A stretch of DNA of 64,000 nt from Chrysaora quinquecirrha (lineage: Eukaryota; Cnidaria; Scyphozoa; Semaeostomeae; Pelagiidae). The notes beneath the pieces were generated by a model. It saw nothing but the letters and a program-made list of their open reading frames with translations, had not been told where the DNA came from and made no database searches. Positions 51,384 to 62,143 of the stretch are shown here, piece after piece. The stretch spans positions 221,893 through 285,892 of the forward strand of contig JACTAT010000335.1 in NCBI GenBank assembly GCA_014526335.1, read 5' to 3'. Position 1 is the first letter of the stretch, and every line of letters starts with the position of its first letter. A program made the translations under genes and the position numbers.

Positions 51384-54300
51384 CTATAACATATAAGTTA
51401 TGATTTTAAGACCAGGACTGAAAAACCAAAACAGCTTAGCGATAAATTCGGAGTGTAAATATAGATGAGGAGATATTAGGTGGTCAGAGCACAAGTACAG
51501 CAAAACAAAACTTTCCAAGATAGGTTTCACAACGGCAAAATCTTTATTCATCAAACATATACATGAATACTTGTAGTCCTGAAGAAGGCTCAACATAGAC
51601 GAAGCACAAATCCAAAGAGGAGGGCCTTGGGCTATATATGACTCGGAGAGTTTATCGACGATTCACTGGGCTCTTTTCTTTAGCTCAGTAGAATAGAATG
51701 GCAAAGTGAAAAATTTAGAATTTCTCGATTTGATCTTCATTTTGCGAAAGAGCGTCAAAAATAATGCTTACCCAAGTAGGAATCAGTTTTACTCTCCGTG
51801 AAGCTATTGCCAAACTAGGAGACATGTCGCGTGCAACATTGTATTCGACGTGTCTCCCAGGTTGGCTAAACATGCGAGTGACAAGCGAGCAACATGTGCC
51901 CCGAGTCATTTGCATGTCGCAGAGACAAGAAATGTTTCTGTTGTCTCCCAGAAACATTTGCGTGTCTCTTGCTACAAAGTTTCCAAGGTGGCTAAACTGG
52001 GAAACACCGAAGGGACATCAATGTCGCGCGCGACATGTCTCCTTGTTTAGCCAGGCCTTAACACAACGGGAAATTCACAACTCGTTATTCAGATGTTGCA
52101 TTCATGATTTACAATGGATGTTAACTGGAACTTAGGTGTGACGCCTTTGCAACCAAGTTGCAAGTAAAAAGTTATGTGTAACAGACGCAGGACATAAAGG
52201 AGACCCCGTTGAGTTAACAACTATATGCAAATCGTACCTGTTTTTAGCATGTTTTCTATTTCTTCTGTGACTGATCCATGCGAAATTTTTCGCTCCTCTA
52301 CACTCTCTATTCCAATCATGATAGAAAAAACACTCAACCGCAGCTTTACATCCTAGAATATCTCAGGTGAAACACTCAAATGTGAATTGAAACTAAAATA
52401 TTGAAAAAACAACGTCAAAAACCGAAGCGCGTTTCAAAATTTGACATGACAACGTCAAGATAAGAACACTTTGCAGCCCCGTCGAATCTGTCAAACATTT
52501 TCCTTTCGGCTATAGATAGATTATCTATTCACTGATGTTCTAAAGCGTATGAATTATCATGAATTTATTCATGAATAATCGTCGTAAATTTTAATCGAGT
52601 TTTTCGCAGGACAGAAAGACAGTTAAATACAAGGACCTGTGAGGTGTTAGCGATATGGGAATCCCACTGTTAAACAAGTTTGTTAGTTATATCAAAACAT
52701 GCCAGACCCTCTAACATCGGCCATAACACACTGTGGTTTGTGAAACAGGAAAGCTCGAGTAGTTTTTTAACACGAGTCCCAGTTATCGCAGCTACCACCT
52801 TAAGTTGTTGTTGTTGTTGTCAGAAGGCTGCTCAAGGCTCAAACTGGTAGTGTAGCAAATTGCTGTGGTTTGAGGTTCAGATTTTATGAGCGCAGCCGAG
52901 ACTCTGGTAACAAGTCTAGCTTTCGAGCTTTTGCCGAAACGCTGATATAGTTTGGCCAGGACTATGAAAGCTTTCCAGGTGCACCCCTCGTTCCCATGTT
53001 GTTTTGCAACAGAGTGCGAGGTTGTTATTACTCGTTGCCATGCTAGACTTATTACATATATCACATTCTTCGTTCTCTTCGCAAACAGCAACATTTACCT
53101 CTCAAAAAGCACAACACCCTGGGTTGCTGTGTGCTTCAGAGTCTTTGAAGAAACAGCAATTTGGTTGTTGCAGTTGTTAAAAATTGTTATCGTTGATTCG
53201 GAAGAGGGCGCATTGTAATAAGTCTACTACCATGCCTCCACGTTCGCAATTTTAAGCGTTTTAAAATGGCGTGTTTTGCCACAACGCTTCGCAACAGGAA
53301 ACAATAAACAACAAAACAACAACACAGGTTCGTTTTCATCACAATGTTTGTTTGTTTCACCGTGGTTATTTGAAAGCGTGGCGAAACCAGCAAACTTTCA
53401 CGAGCTGTTCAGAAAATTCTGACGTCAGCGAAGTAATGTTGATTTCATTTATTAGGCCTTAAAATAGAAAACAGATTCGGAAAAGTTGAGATGAAATCGT
53501 AATCAGACAAATATTTTGCAAAATCGCTTTTGCATTGTAATACGTACACATTTTAAAACATAAATATTTCTACAAAACATTCCTATATTACAGAAGCGCC
53601 CTAATAAAGCCCTATAAAGCGTTGCTTTTTCTTAACATGCCACTAAATATCGTCATCTGAAAGTCACAACATCAAACATACAGTATGCAGAGCCAAGACA
53701 AAGTTACGGTAACACAGTCATTGGCCGGAGGAAGGTCAACCAGAACAGAAGAAAATCTAATGCCACACCTAAGACACGCCTATTTTTCATTGTTTGGTGA
53801 GGAAGGTTTTTAGCTAAGGATAATTTTGTCTGGAGGAAGGTTGGCCACTTTTCTGGACTCTAACAGTATGGCAACACAAATACTGAAACATTCATTCACA
53901 TAACCTTTTGGGCAAAGTCAGGAGTTTTTCTAGCAACCACTGCCTTATGCTGTTCGAGTGAAATTTGGTTGAGAGTCATTTTTGGGGCGAAGAAATTTGG
54001 TAGGGGTAATTTGTTCGGGTTATTCTAGAAATTGAGTTTGGGTCATTTTCGGACTCGCTCTAGAAATTGAGTTTGGGTCATTTTCGGACTCGCTCTAGAA
54101 ATTGAGTTTGGGTCATTTTTTGGAGTTATTCTAAAACTTTGGTTGGGATCATTTTTTGCAGGGCCGTCGGAAGCGGGGGGGCTCCAATAATTTTAAAAAC
54201 AATAGTATGATGTCATAAAATCATTACGTCATAATATACTTTTCAGTTGTTCAGCCCCCCATAGACTTATTACATGAGTCGTAGTTTCGCTATTGAGTCT

Positions 54301-57300
54301 ATGCTGGACGCTGAAACTACGACTCATAATTTTTCAGCAGAAAATGTGGTCAAAACCGTTGAGCCTCGAGTCCCACTTTGAGCAAACAGCTATAGGGTAG
54401 TTGTTGTTGTTGTTGTTGCTGTTTGCGAATAGTGGGACTCGTGTAATAAGTCTAGCCCCCCCCCCCCAATCTGAGCTTCCTTCCGACGGCCTTGTTTTGG
54501 AGTTATTCTAGAAATTTGGTTGGGGTCATTCTTTGTCCCCCCCCCTCAAGTAGAATAAGATTAACCCTACTCTACATAAGGCGCGTCCGATTATCCCCAG
54601 ATCTAGATCAGCATTGAACGCTTGATAGAGCTTCTATGTTACACTTGCTACATATTCCTAAGTTTTGCTCAAATTGAATTGAATTCAATATTAACTAAAT
54701 TCTTTTTGCTTTTCGCTTAAGTTCGAGCATCCAGCTATGCAATTCAATCGCAATAGCTACGTCTAAATCACACGTTTTCTACTGCACCTGCATTCTATCT
54801 AAGAAAAGCTTTCGAAATTTCCTCCCACATCGCTAAATGATTGGTTTAGAATACTTAGCGTTTTTCCAGATCCTCACTTTCCTTTGCAAGCTTGTGGATC
54901 CATCATGATACACAATCCCAGGGAGCCTTTTGGACGATGGACCGTGAAACTAAACAAGCAAAGAAATAAATAGGATAACTATGGTCCAAAATAAAGCTCA
55001 TGCAAAACCAACTCAAAGCAAACTTGAAGCAATGTTAATAAACGTTGCAACAAAATAAAAACTCACTTTGAATTAGTCGGAACGAGAATTACATCTCCTT
55101 CATTTAAGCATCTTTTCTCATCACCAATTTCGAGATTCGCAGCTCCTTCCTTCAAAAATATATTACAGTAAAGCATTAGAATATGCATTGCGATCCTTGG
55201 CATTGATCACGGATATCTCTCGTGACATAAAAGTTTTTTTTTACTTTTAAGGGGCTGACCATATGAGAGTTTTCAGCCCGGACTGGAATTTCAGCTCGGT
55301 TGGCCGGGTTTAAATTTTGAAACCATATGAACGTTTCCAGCCGGGCTGAAAAGGAATAGTTAAGACAAATAACGCCAAAATTGACGTTTCTTGGCACGAA
55401 ACTGAAGCCAAAATCAAACAGGCCCTGGCCAAACGATCAAACATTGTTGATCCAACATTTGAAATTTGCTTGTCAAGCAAAATGTTTGACCGTTTGGCCA
55501 CGTCCAAAACATTGCTCGTCCAACATTTTTGCGTGCGTCAAGCAAAAAATGTTTTGAACTTTTCAAAAACATCACGCCACAAATTTTGCTTATTTTTGCT
55601 TGTCAAGCAATGTTTGATCGTTTGGCCGCCTTTCCAACATTGCTTGTCAAACATTTCTTTTGTTTTGACAAACTGCAACAACTTGCAACATTTCACCACC
55701 TAGCAACATTTCTTAGCAACAAGGCGTTCGTGCTTGTGCATTAGCAATAACATCGTTGTTGGACAGCAATGTTTTTGGACGTGGCCAAACGGTCAAACAT
55801 TTGTTGTAAAGCAAATTTGAAATGTTGGACCAACAATGTTTGATCGTTTGGCCAGGGCCTTAGAGGAGGGTCAAATATAGATCTACTTTTGACCTTCACT
55901 TAAAATTAGAGGAAGGTCAAATGTAGATATACTTTTGACCTTCACTTCAAATTAGAGGAAGGTCAAAAGTAGATCTACTTTTGACCTTCACTTCAAATTA
56001 GAGGAAGGCCAAATGTAGATCTACTTTTTACCTTCACTTAAAATTAAAGGAAGGTCAAATGTAGATCTACTTTTGACTTTCACTTAAAATTAGAGGAAGG
56101 TCGAAAGTAGATCTACTTTTGACCTTCACTTAAAATTAGAGGAAGGTCAAATGTAGATCTAGTTTTGACCTTCACTTAAAATTAGAGGAAGGTCGAAAGT
56201 AGATCTACTTTTGACTTTCACTTAAAATTAGAGGAAGGTCAAATGTAGATCTACTTTTGACCTTCACTTAAAATTAGAGGAAGGTCGAAATTAGATCTAC
56301 TTTTGACCTTCACTTAAAATTAAAGGAAGGTCAAATGTAGATCTACTTTTGACCTTCACTTAAAATTAGAGGAAGGTCAAATGTAGATCTACTTTTGACC
56401 TTCACTTAAAATTAGAGGAAGGTCGAAAGTAGATCTACTTTTGACCTTCACTTAAAATTAGAGGAAGGTCAAATGTAGATCTAGTTTTGACCTTCACTTA
56501 AAATTAGAGGAAGGTCGAAAGTAGATCTACTTTTGACCTTCACTTAAAATTAGAGGAAGGTCAAATGTAGATCTACTTTTGACCTTCACTTAAAATTAGA
56601 GGAAGGTCGAAATTAGATCTACTTTTGACCTTCACTTAAAATTAGAGGAAGGTCAAATGTAGATCTACTTTTGACCTTCACTTAAAATTAGAGGAAGGTC
56701 GAAAGTAGACCTTTTTTGACCTTCACTTAAAATTAGAGGAAGGTCAAATGCAGATCTACTTTAGACCTTCACTTAAAATTAGAGGAAGGTCGAAAGTAGA
56801 TCTACTTTTTACCTTCACTTAAAATTAAAGGAAGGTCAAATGTAGATCTACTTTTGACCTTCACTTAAAATTAGAGGAAGGTCAAATGTAGATCTACTTT
56901 TGACCTTCACTTAAAATTAGAGGAAGGTCGAAAGTAGATCTACTTTTGACCTTCACTTAAAATTAGAGGAAGGCCAAATGTAGATCTAGTTTTGACCTTC
57001 ACTTAAAATTAGAGGAAGGTCGAAAGTAGATCTACTTTTGACCTTCACTTAAAATTAGAGGAAGGTCAAATGTAGATCTACTTTTGACCTTCACTTAAAA
57101 TTAGAGGAAGGTCGAAATTAGATCTACTTTTGACCTTCACTTAAAATTAGAGGAAGGTCAAATGTAGATCTACTTTTGACCTTCACTTAAAATTAGAGGA
57201 AGGTCGAAAGTAGACCTACTTTTGACCTTCACTTAAAATTAGAGGAAGGTCAAATGTAGATCTACTTTTGACCTTCACTTAAAATTAGAGGAAGGTCGAA

Positions 57301-59846
57301 AGTAGATCTACTTTTTACCTTCACTTAAAATTAAAGGAAGGTCAAATGTAGATCTACTTTTGACCTTCACTTAAAATTAGAGGAAGGTCAAATGTAGATC
57401 TACTTCTAACCTTCACTTAAAGTTAGAGGAAGGTCAAAAGTAGATCTACTTTTGACCTTCACTTAAAATTAGAGGAAGGTCGAAAGTAGATCTACTTTTG
57501 ACCTTCACTTAAAATTAGAGGAAGGTCAAATGTAGATCTTGTTTTGACCTTCACTTAAAATTAGAGGAAGGTCAAATGTAGATCTACTTCTGACCTTCAC
57601 TTAAAATTAGAGGAAGGTCAAAAGTAGATCTACTTTTGACCTTCACTTAAAATTAGAGAAAGGATAAAAGTAGATCTATGAATTACATAATCAACACCCT
57701 CTCTTTTTCAAATGCCTCCTTTCAGCAGCCTTTTCAGTAAATAATCAACTCAACGAGGTTAAAAATAAGGGCTATTAGTTAAGAAAAATTGCTTTTCTCT
57801 ACCGCAGTATCATTTTATGAAAGTCAAGTCAATAACACAAACCTTAAATTCACCGTGCTCAAACATTTTCTTCATTCCATTAGAAATAATTTCATCATAA
57901 TTGTCCTTTACCCACTGAAAATAAGAAAAATTATCTGTAAATAATACATTGACATTACACGCTTTTTTTTTTATAAGGAACCTACCTCAAGGCCTAGTTC
58001 TTAAAGTTCCTTATTTTTGGGCCTCTTTTGAGGCAATTGTAGTTCCAAAAGTTCCTTAATAGTTCCTTAATTTTAAGTGCACATACAGTGGTCTTAACAA
58101 TAAAAGAGAGACATTTGCATGTGAGCAAAGCTCGAGACTACTCAAAGAAACATTGGATACATGCTTAACGTACAATTTATGTGATTTTCGACTGCAAATG
58201 AATGGAACCGGCTTTCTAATTCTTGATTATTAGCAGTGATAAAAGTATTCAACATTCAAAAGTTCCTTAATGATTTTCTCTTTAGTAGTATAAGTTCTTT
58301 AAATTTTCCGGCCTTCTACATGTAGGTTCCTTATAAAGTGGTTCCTTATAAAAAAAAAGCGTGTATAGCTACTTAGATATTTGTAGCATTACACCGCTTT
58401 TTATTTTACAAAGAGCCTGGCTCAAAGTCTAGTACAAAAAGTTCCTTAATAGTTCCTTAGTTCTAACTGCATATTTCGTGCCACGACTATTACAAAGAGA
58501 CACTTTTATGCGGAACAGTCAATGTATGTGAATTTGACTACAAATGAATGGAACCGGCTCCTAATTCTTGATTGCTTGCAGTGATACAAATATTGAACAT
58601 TGAAAAGTTCCCGAGGAGTATAATTTCGGCCTTCTACATGTAGGTTCATCATAAAGTGGTTCTTTATAAAAATACGTGCACATTACTACAAATTTAAAAC
58701 ATGATTCATGAAAATGCAAAAATGAAAACAAAAGCTTGAACTTTCTTACGTTATCATAGCAATTTTTAATAAGCATCCCCTCGAGTAAGCGCCACCTTGA
58801 ATAATCACCCATTTGAAAGGTCTAAAATCAAATAAGCGCTGGGACGCTTAATCGAGGATTTAAGGTAGTGCCATTGTCATGCATCCCTACCTGTCGAAGC
58901 TGGAATGGCTTGTGTACTTCGGTATCTGTGTCGATTTTCACAGGAGGGTCATCTGTTATTGTACCTGAAGAATGAGGAAAAACTATTTCTTTTTGACCAA
59001 CTCTATAGCGAAAACGACGATCTTGGCCCAAAGTCTTAAACTTTCTTTGCACCTAAATGTCATTTCCATTCTGCAAGTCACCTGAAGGTCTCGAAAAACG
59101 TTCAATAAATTGATGGACCAGGTCAAAAATGACGTCACACCTTTTAGTGGGGGGATAGGAGGTACACAGACTGTGGCAGTGCGTGCCAGATTTTCGGTGA
59201 CAGTGCATGACAAGGGGGAGGGAGGGGGTCAACATTTTTCAAAGCGTGCATGATGTCATTTTTGAACGGCCCCATACGAACAGGACAGCTATTGAACGTG
59301 TCTGGTTTTCCGTGTCCGTAGCAACTAGGACATCTCGCCACAGGCTGTCTACGAGTCTTAGTCGTGCAGTATAGTATCAATCTCTTGAATTGCTCATCTG
59401 CATCTGCAAACACAGGGAAACCACAATCTTAGACTAAAGTCATTAAGACTCTTTTCTGTAGATAACAACACAGCTGTCAACTGATGACGCCAAAATTTTT
59501 CACCCTCCTCTCCCAATTTTCCTATGCTGGCTCTAATTTTCAGAGTTCTGCCCCCTTTGCCCTGCCCTGCTTCAGACAGCCCTGGGAACGTAAGCGTTTT
59601 CTCAATGATTATAAAAATAAATATAGTTGTGATTATTTATACTGATAACAATTTTAGGAATACCTGGAATTGGTTTTCCTGTCTTGTATTGCTCTGATGC
59701 GAAGTATCTAGAGAATAACATTACCGGGTTATTGCCAAAAATACACAGTACTCTAATAGGGGGTTGAATTGGCCTGCGTGCAGACTCAACCTGTGAACCT
59801 GCAGAAAGTTGAGTTTCATTGAAAATTTCCATTCGGCTCAACTCTT
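51025..59846 (-). CDS. Uncharacterised multi-exon gene (partial model)
   Basis: Eight exons with consistent phases were found on the minus strand, 5' to 3': 59664-59846, 59282-59403, 58891-59052, 57843-57914, 55067-55149, 54878-54949, 52238-52352, 51025-51383. The junction between 54878-54949 (ends phase 2) and 52238-52352 (starts phase 0) does not fit, so one or more exons are missing there; the 5' end is also unknown. About 390 residues are visible. Features: a short Cys segment CPSCYGHGKPDTFNSC (residues after an LCIFGNNPVMLFSRYF segment), a basic stretch, an SNFTVHRPKGSLGLC segment, and a helical acidic C-terminus with an internal RKIS...EE(I/L)ENML repeat. I do not recognise the family. 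The upstream neighbour is a GPCR and the downstream one INTS7, both on the same strand. Confidence 0.7.
51803..52058. mobile_element. TIR element, family T2, about 255 bp
   Basis: Left AGCTATTGCCAAACTAGGAG then ACATGTCGCGTGC, right CGCGCGCGACATGTCTCCTT then GTTTAGCCAGGCCTTA. Lies between the last two exons of the unknown gene. Confidence 0.8.
52238..52352 (-). CDS. Unknown gene, exon coding DVKLRLSVFSIMIGIESVEE
   Basis: 115 bp between TTCTAG and ACAG|GTACG. It continues RKISHGSVTEEIENMLKT, matching RKISVATLDAMEELENMLHE of the next exon, so the protein carries this block twice. Confidence 0.7.
52353..53984. other. Intron of the unknown gene
   Basis: Contains CACGAGTCCCAGTTATCGC with (GTT)n at 52772-52821 and TGTAATAAGTCTAC at 53216, ends of the same repeat seen at 43595-44075 and 54230-54455. 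At least one exon of the gene is expected between here and 54877 but was not identified. Confidence 0.4.
53985..54545. repeat. Nested repeats: 35-bp tandem repeat, TIR element and inner element
   Basis: Outer: CTAGAAATTGAGTTTGGGTC with ATTTTCGGACTCG repeats (period about 35 bp) at 53985-54150 resume at 54495-54530. Middle: GCAGGGCCGTCGGAAGC at about 54160 and CCTTCCGACGGCCTTG at about 54495 are inverted ends with G/C runs inside. Inner: ATAGACTTATTACATGAGTC at 54250 and GACTCGTGTAATAAGTCTAG at 54455 are inverted ends. Three insertion layers. Confidence 0.8.
54878..54949 (-). CDS. Unknown gene, exon coding FTVHRPKGSLGLCIMMD
   Basis: 72 bp between GTTTAG and AAA|GTGAGG. The phase-2 junction with the upstream exon gives SNFTVHRPKGSLGLC. 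Ends DPQACKGK. Confidence 0.65.
55067..55149 (-). CDS. Unknown gene, exon coding EGAANLEIGDEKRCLNEGD
   Basis: 83 bp between TGAAG and CAAA|GTGAGT. Continues VILVPTNS. The acceptor is weak (no pyrimidine tract directly before it). Confidence 0.6.
55418..55862. mobile_element. TIR element, family T1, best-preserved copy
   Basis: Left GGCCCTGGCCAAACGATCAA then ACATTGTTGATCCAACATTT; right AAATGTTGGACCAACAATGT then TTGATCGTTTGGCCAGGGCC, inverse of the left over about 50 bp. About 445 bp with no transposase. It abuts the 46-bp array. Confidence 0.9.
55863..57680. repeat. 46-bp palindromic minisatellite array
   Basis: Around 39 units of AGAGGAAGGTCAAATGTAGA / TCTACTTTTGACCTTCACTT / AAAATT. Nearly every unit carries AGATCT at the centre of an inverted repeat (half-site GAAGGTCAAAAGTAGA); 55958-55989 is a perfect 32-bp palindrome. 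Units with CAAATG and with CGAAAG in the left arm tend to alternate. It is in an intron of the unknown gene. Confidence 0.97.
57843..57914 (-). CDS. Unknown gene, exon coding WVKDNYDEIISNGMKKMFEH
   Basis: 72 bp, 24 codons, phase 0, between TTTTCAG and AAG|GTTTG. Helical, amphipathic appearance. Confidence 0.7.
57960..58375. mobile_element. TIR element, family T3
   Basis: Left CGCTTTTTTTTTTATAAGGA then ACCTACCTCAAGGCC, right GTAGGTTCCTTATAAAGTGG then TTCCTTATAAAAAAAAAGCG, inverse of the left. Confidence 0.75.
58390..58680. mobile_element. TIR element, family T3, diverged copy
   Basis: CCGCTTTTTATTTTACAAAG, GTTCCTTAATAGTTCCTTAG and TTCATCATAAAGTGGTTCTT then TATAAAAATACGTG. Tandem neighbour of the copy at 57960-58375. 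Confidence 0.65.
58891..59052 (-). CDS. Unknown gene, exon coding VQRKFKTLGQDRRFRYRVG
   Basis: 162 bp, 54 codons, phase 0, between ATTTAG and CAG|GTAGGG. Continues QKEIVFPHSSGTITDDPPVK and TDTEVHKPFQLRQ. Of three frames only this one is open throughout. Confidence 0.72.
59282..59403 (-). CDS. Unknown gene, exon with Cys motif
   Basis: Starts after TTTGCAG; the phase-1 junction gives DADEQFKRLILYCTTKTRRQ then PVARCPSCYGHGKPDTFNSC. The C-x2-C...C spacing could bind zinc but matches no family I know. The donor CCT|GTTCGT is weak and was chosen for phase. Confidence 0.65.
59664..59846 (-). CDS. Unknown gene, most 5' exon found
   Basis: 183 bp between CTGCAG and CCAG|GTATTCC. Open as EELSRMEIFNETQLSAGS ... 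RVLCIFGNNPVMLFSRYF ... QYKTGKPIP. An ATG at 59832 could be the start, but the acceptor at 59847 and open frame suggest an internal exon. A second acceptor-like CTGCAG at 59799 lies inside it. Confidence 0.6.
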
Positions 59847-59859
59847 CTGCAGGTAAATA

Positions 59860-60194
59860 CCATTTGAGTCAGTAGGTAGGCTAGGTTGGATAAGCGGACA
59901 AGATCACATTTTAGGGGTTTGGAGTAAGCCGGGTTTGCATAACCCTTCCTTCTCGAATTCTAAAAGAGATAAGGGGTAAGCTAGATAAGCTAGACGTAGC
60001 AAATACAAAAAAAGTTGCTCACAAAAGGACTCGATGAAATGATGCTTTAAAGTTTCTTACTAAACTTTCGTCTCTACTTTTTTTAAAGAAGAAAATGGTG
60101 CAAGTCTTGTCAAGTGGAAAACCTAACATAAATGATTAACAATAAAGCGCTTCCGAAATAGCGATCTCGAGCCATTCCGAAATAATATTAAGCT
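59860..60194. other. Spacer, nothing recognised
   Basis: No exon or repeat family seen upstream of the most 5' exon of the unknown gene. Confidence 0.35.
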
Positions 60195-60492
60195 ATGGCC
60201 AATCTAGGAGAACGCGAGATTGTATTGGACGTGTCTCCTAGGGTGAAGTGAGTGAGCAACATGGGTGAAGACAAGTGAGCAACATGGCCCCCACGTCGCG
60301 GAGACAAGAAATGTTTCTGATGTTTCCCAGTAACATTTTGGGTGTCTCTTGTTACAAAAAATGTTTCTGATGTCTCCAAATTTTGTCGCGCACTATGAAG
60401 TTTCCAAGGTAGCCAAACTGGAAGATATTGAGGGGACATGTCACGTGTGACAATGTCGCGCGTGACAAGTCTCCTAGTTTCGCCAGGCCTTT
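60195..60492. mobile_element. TIR element, family T2
   Basis: GGCCAATCTAGGAGAACGCG on the left, GGGACATGTCACGTGTGACA, GCGTGACAAGTCTCCTAGTT and TCGCCAGGCCT on the right, with internal AACATGGCCCCCACGTCGCG. Related to 46465-46735. A further fragment lies at 60665-60775 (AACATGCGAGTGACAAG, GTTTCCAAGGTGGCTAAACT). Confidence 0.75.
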
Positions 60493-61321
60493 ACGTTGTA
60501 TTCAATTGAGCATTACATTTCTATTAGTTTTATACTCTTTTATTATATATTTTAAGATAGTTTGCTTTTATTAGCTGTATTGTAATTTTTTACTTTACAT
60601 TTTAGCTTCTTTCCATGCCAATTTTGTAAATAAAGTGCTATAGTAAATAAAGTTAATAATAATAACATGCGAGTGACAAGTAAGCAACGAGTCGCGGAGA
60701 CAAGCAGTATTTCTGTTGTCTCCCAGAAACATCTGCTCGTGCGCTACACAGTTTCCAAGGTGGCTAAACTGGCCTAACGTCTAATCAAAATTCATAACAA
60801 GTCTTGCTTTATTTGGAAGGTTTGTATAGGCCTACATGACCCCGCATGACCCTGTATTTTACTCAATATCTTTTCATTGTTTTCTTTGCCGGTTGCATTT
60901 CTCGATATCCATTTTCATTCCTCGATATCTAGTTCAATAATTCCCACTACTGTTTCGTATTTTTGAGAGTTCTTTCGCTTCATTGTCATCCGCCAGACCA
61001 CCCCCCCACCCCCAACATGAAGCGGCGGTACAGTTCGAGTTCTTGGTTCATGTATTACGTTCCCTCTTTACAAGTGTCAGTCTATATCAGATAGCTAATG
61101 TTTTTCATGAAATATCTTCAGCTATATGCTCTCGGATTACGTTGCCCCCCTATACAATGTCAATCTACATTGAATCTGACAGCTAAGATCAAGACAGACC
61201 GGGGTGCAACTAATGTGTTTTCTTGTAATATTTTCACAGTGAATATGTTCCGTTTTCCCCTTAACCAGTATCAAACTACATTGAATACGACTGCTTAGCT
61301 GAAGACTGACCAGGAGGTTAG
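60493..61321. other. Spacer 3' of the GPCR gene
   Basis: Apart from a T2 fragment at 60665-60775, it holds AT-rich sequence and two diverged copies of a CAGTCTATATCAG / ACTACATTGAATACGAC-type segment (about 61080-61310). No gene was recognised. Confidence 0.4.
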
Positions 61322-62143
61322 CTAACCTTTTCGCTCTTTGTAACCTTTGAAAAAGTAAACCAACGGGTCGAGAGCTGAATTTAACAGAAGGCAAAATTGA
61401 GTCGGAAACGAAGCTCCAACTTTTGAGCTGTTGTTGACCAGTGTTTCAATTGCAAACGGATACGTGGAAAAAATGAACGCAAATAACACCAAGGATGATG
61501 TAATCAGGAAATTTCTCTCAAGAAGGCATCTTTTCTGGGTAATGATCTTTCTGATGCTACATTGTTGTTGGTCGTCACATTCAACCTTCTTGGTTTCCCA
61601 TCTGATGCGCAAAATATGCCGGAACATATATCCGTAGATGCACGCAAAGGAGACACCGAGGACGAGGACAAAGCTCGAACCGATAAGAACTGCGTATCTT
61701 AGGTATTCATGAAACCAAAACGCCAGGCATAGATGTGTCGATGCCAAGATGATGCTCACAGTCCACATAATTGCGATTATGGTATTCGATAGCTTGTATT
61801 GTATTTTCATTTTGTGTTGTATGGGGAACCGAACCGCTATGAGACGGTCGATTGTAATCGCAATGAGATTAGTGAGCGAGAAGGACAATGAACATAGGAA
61901 GATAAAATGCAGGTAAGTGACGGATGCTGCATGGCCTAGAACTCCAGCGAAGCCCAGCGATGTGAAGACGATAACGGCGGTTGATATGAGTAGATCACCA
62001 ACGGAAAGGCTAAGCAGTAGTTTGTCAAAGTTCTTTAATATTGTTGATCGCTTTAAAATCATTGTGATTTCTGTAATGTTGAGTATGAATGAAGCAATTG
62101 CGAATATTAGGTAGCAAAGCTCTTCGGCACTTCGTGCATCCAT
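61322..62143 (-). CDS. Class A (rhodopsin-like) GPCR, orphan
   Basis: A single-exon frame of 273 residues with seven hydrophobic segments (about residues 8-28, 41-63, 76-98, 119-140, 148-172, 211-235, 245-265). TM3 ends IDRLIAVRFP, the DRY position reading DRL. TM2 contains LLLSLSVGDLLIS with the conserved Asp. TM7 reads LNSALDPLVYFF, a DPxxY form of NPxxY with LN upstream. The extracellular N-terminus is about eight residues, without a signal peptide. Intracellular loop 3 is short and basic, and the C-tail is only about eight residues. Such small, intronless receptors are abundant in cnidarians; the ligand cannot be inferred. The ATG at 62143 opens MDARSAEELC and is the only good start before TM1. 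Confidence 0.9.
   Translation of the reverse strand: MDARSAEELCYLIFAIASFILNITEITMILKRSTILKNFDKLLLSLSVGDLLISTAVIVFTSLGFAGVLGHAASVTYLHFIFLCSLSFSLTNLIAITIDRLIAVRFPIQHKMKIQYKLSNTIIAIMWTVSIILASTHLCLAFWFHEYLRYAVLIGSSFVLVLGVSFACIYGYMFRHILRIRWETKKVECDDQQQCSIRKIITQKRCLLERNFLITSSLVLFAFIFSTYPFAIETLVNNSSKVGASFPTQFCLLLNSALDPLVYFFKGYKERKG

Noticed and set aside
53904..53975. Possible exon of the unknown gene (open as SLEQHKAVVARKTPDFAQK on the minus strand)
   Set aside because: It ends at a GT, but there is no acceptor in the right place and it borders a 35-bp tandem repeat, so it is not supported well enough.
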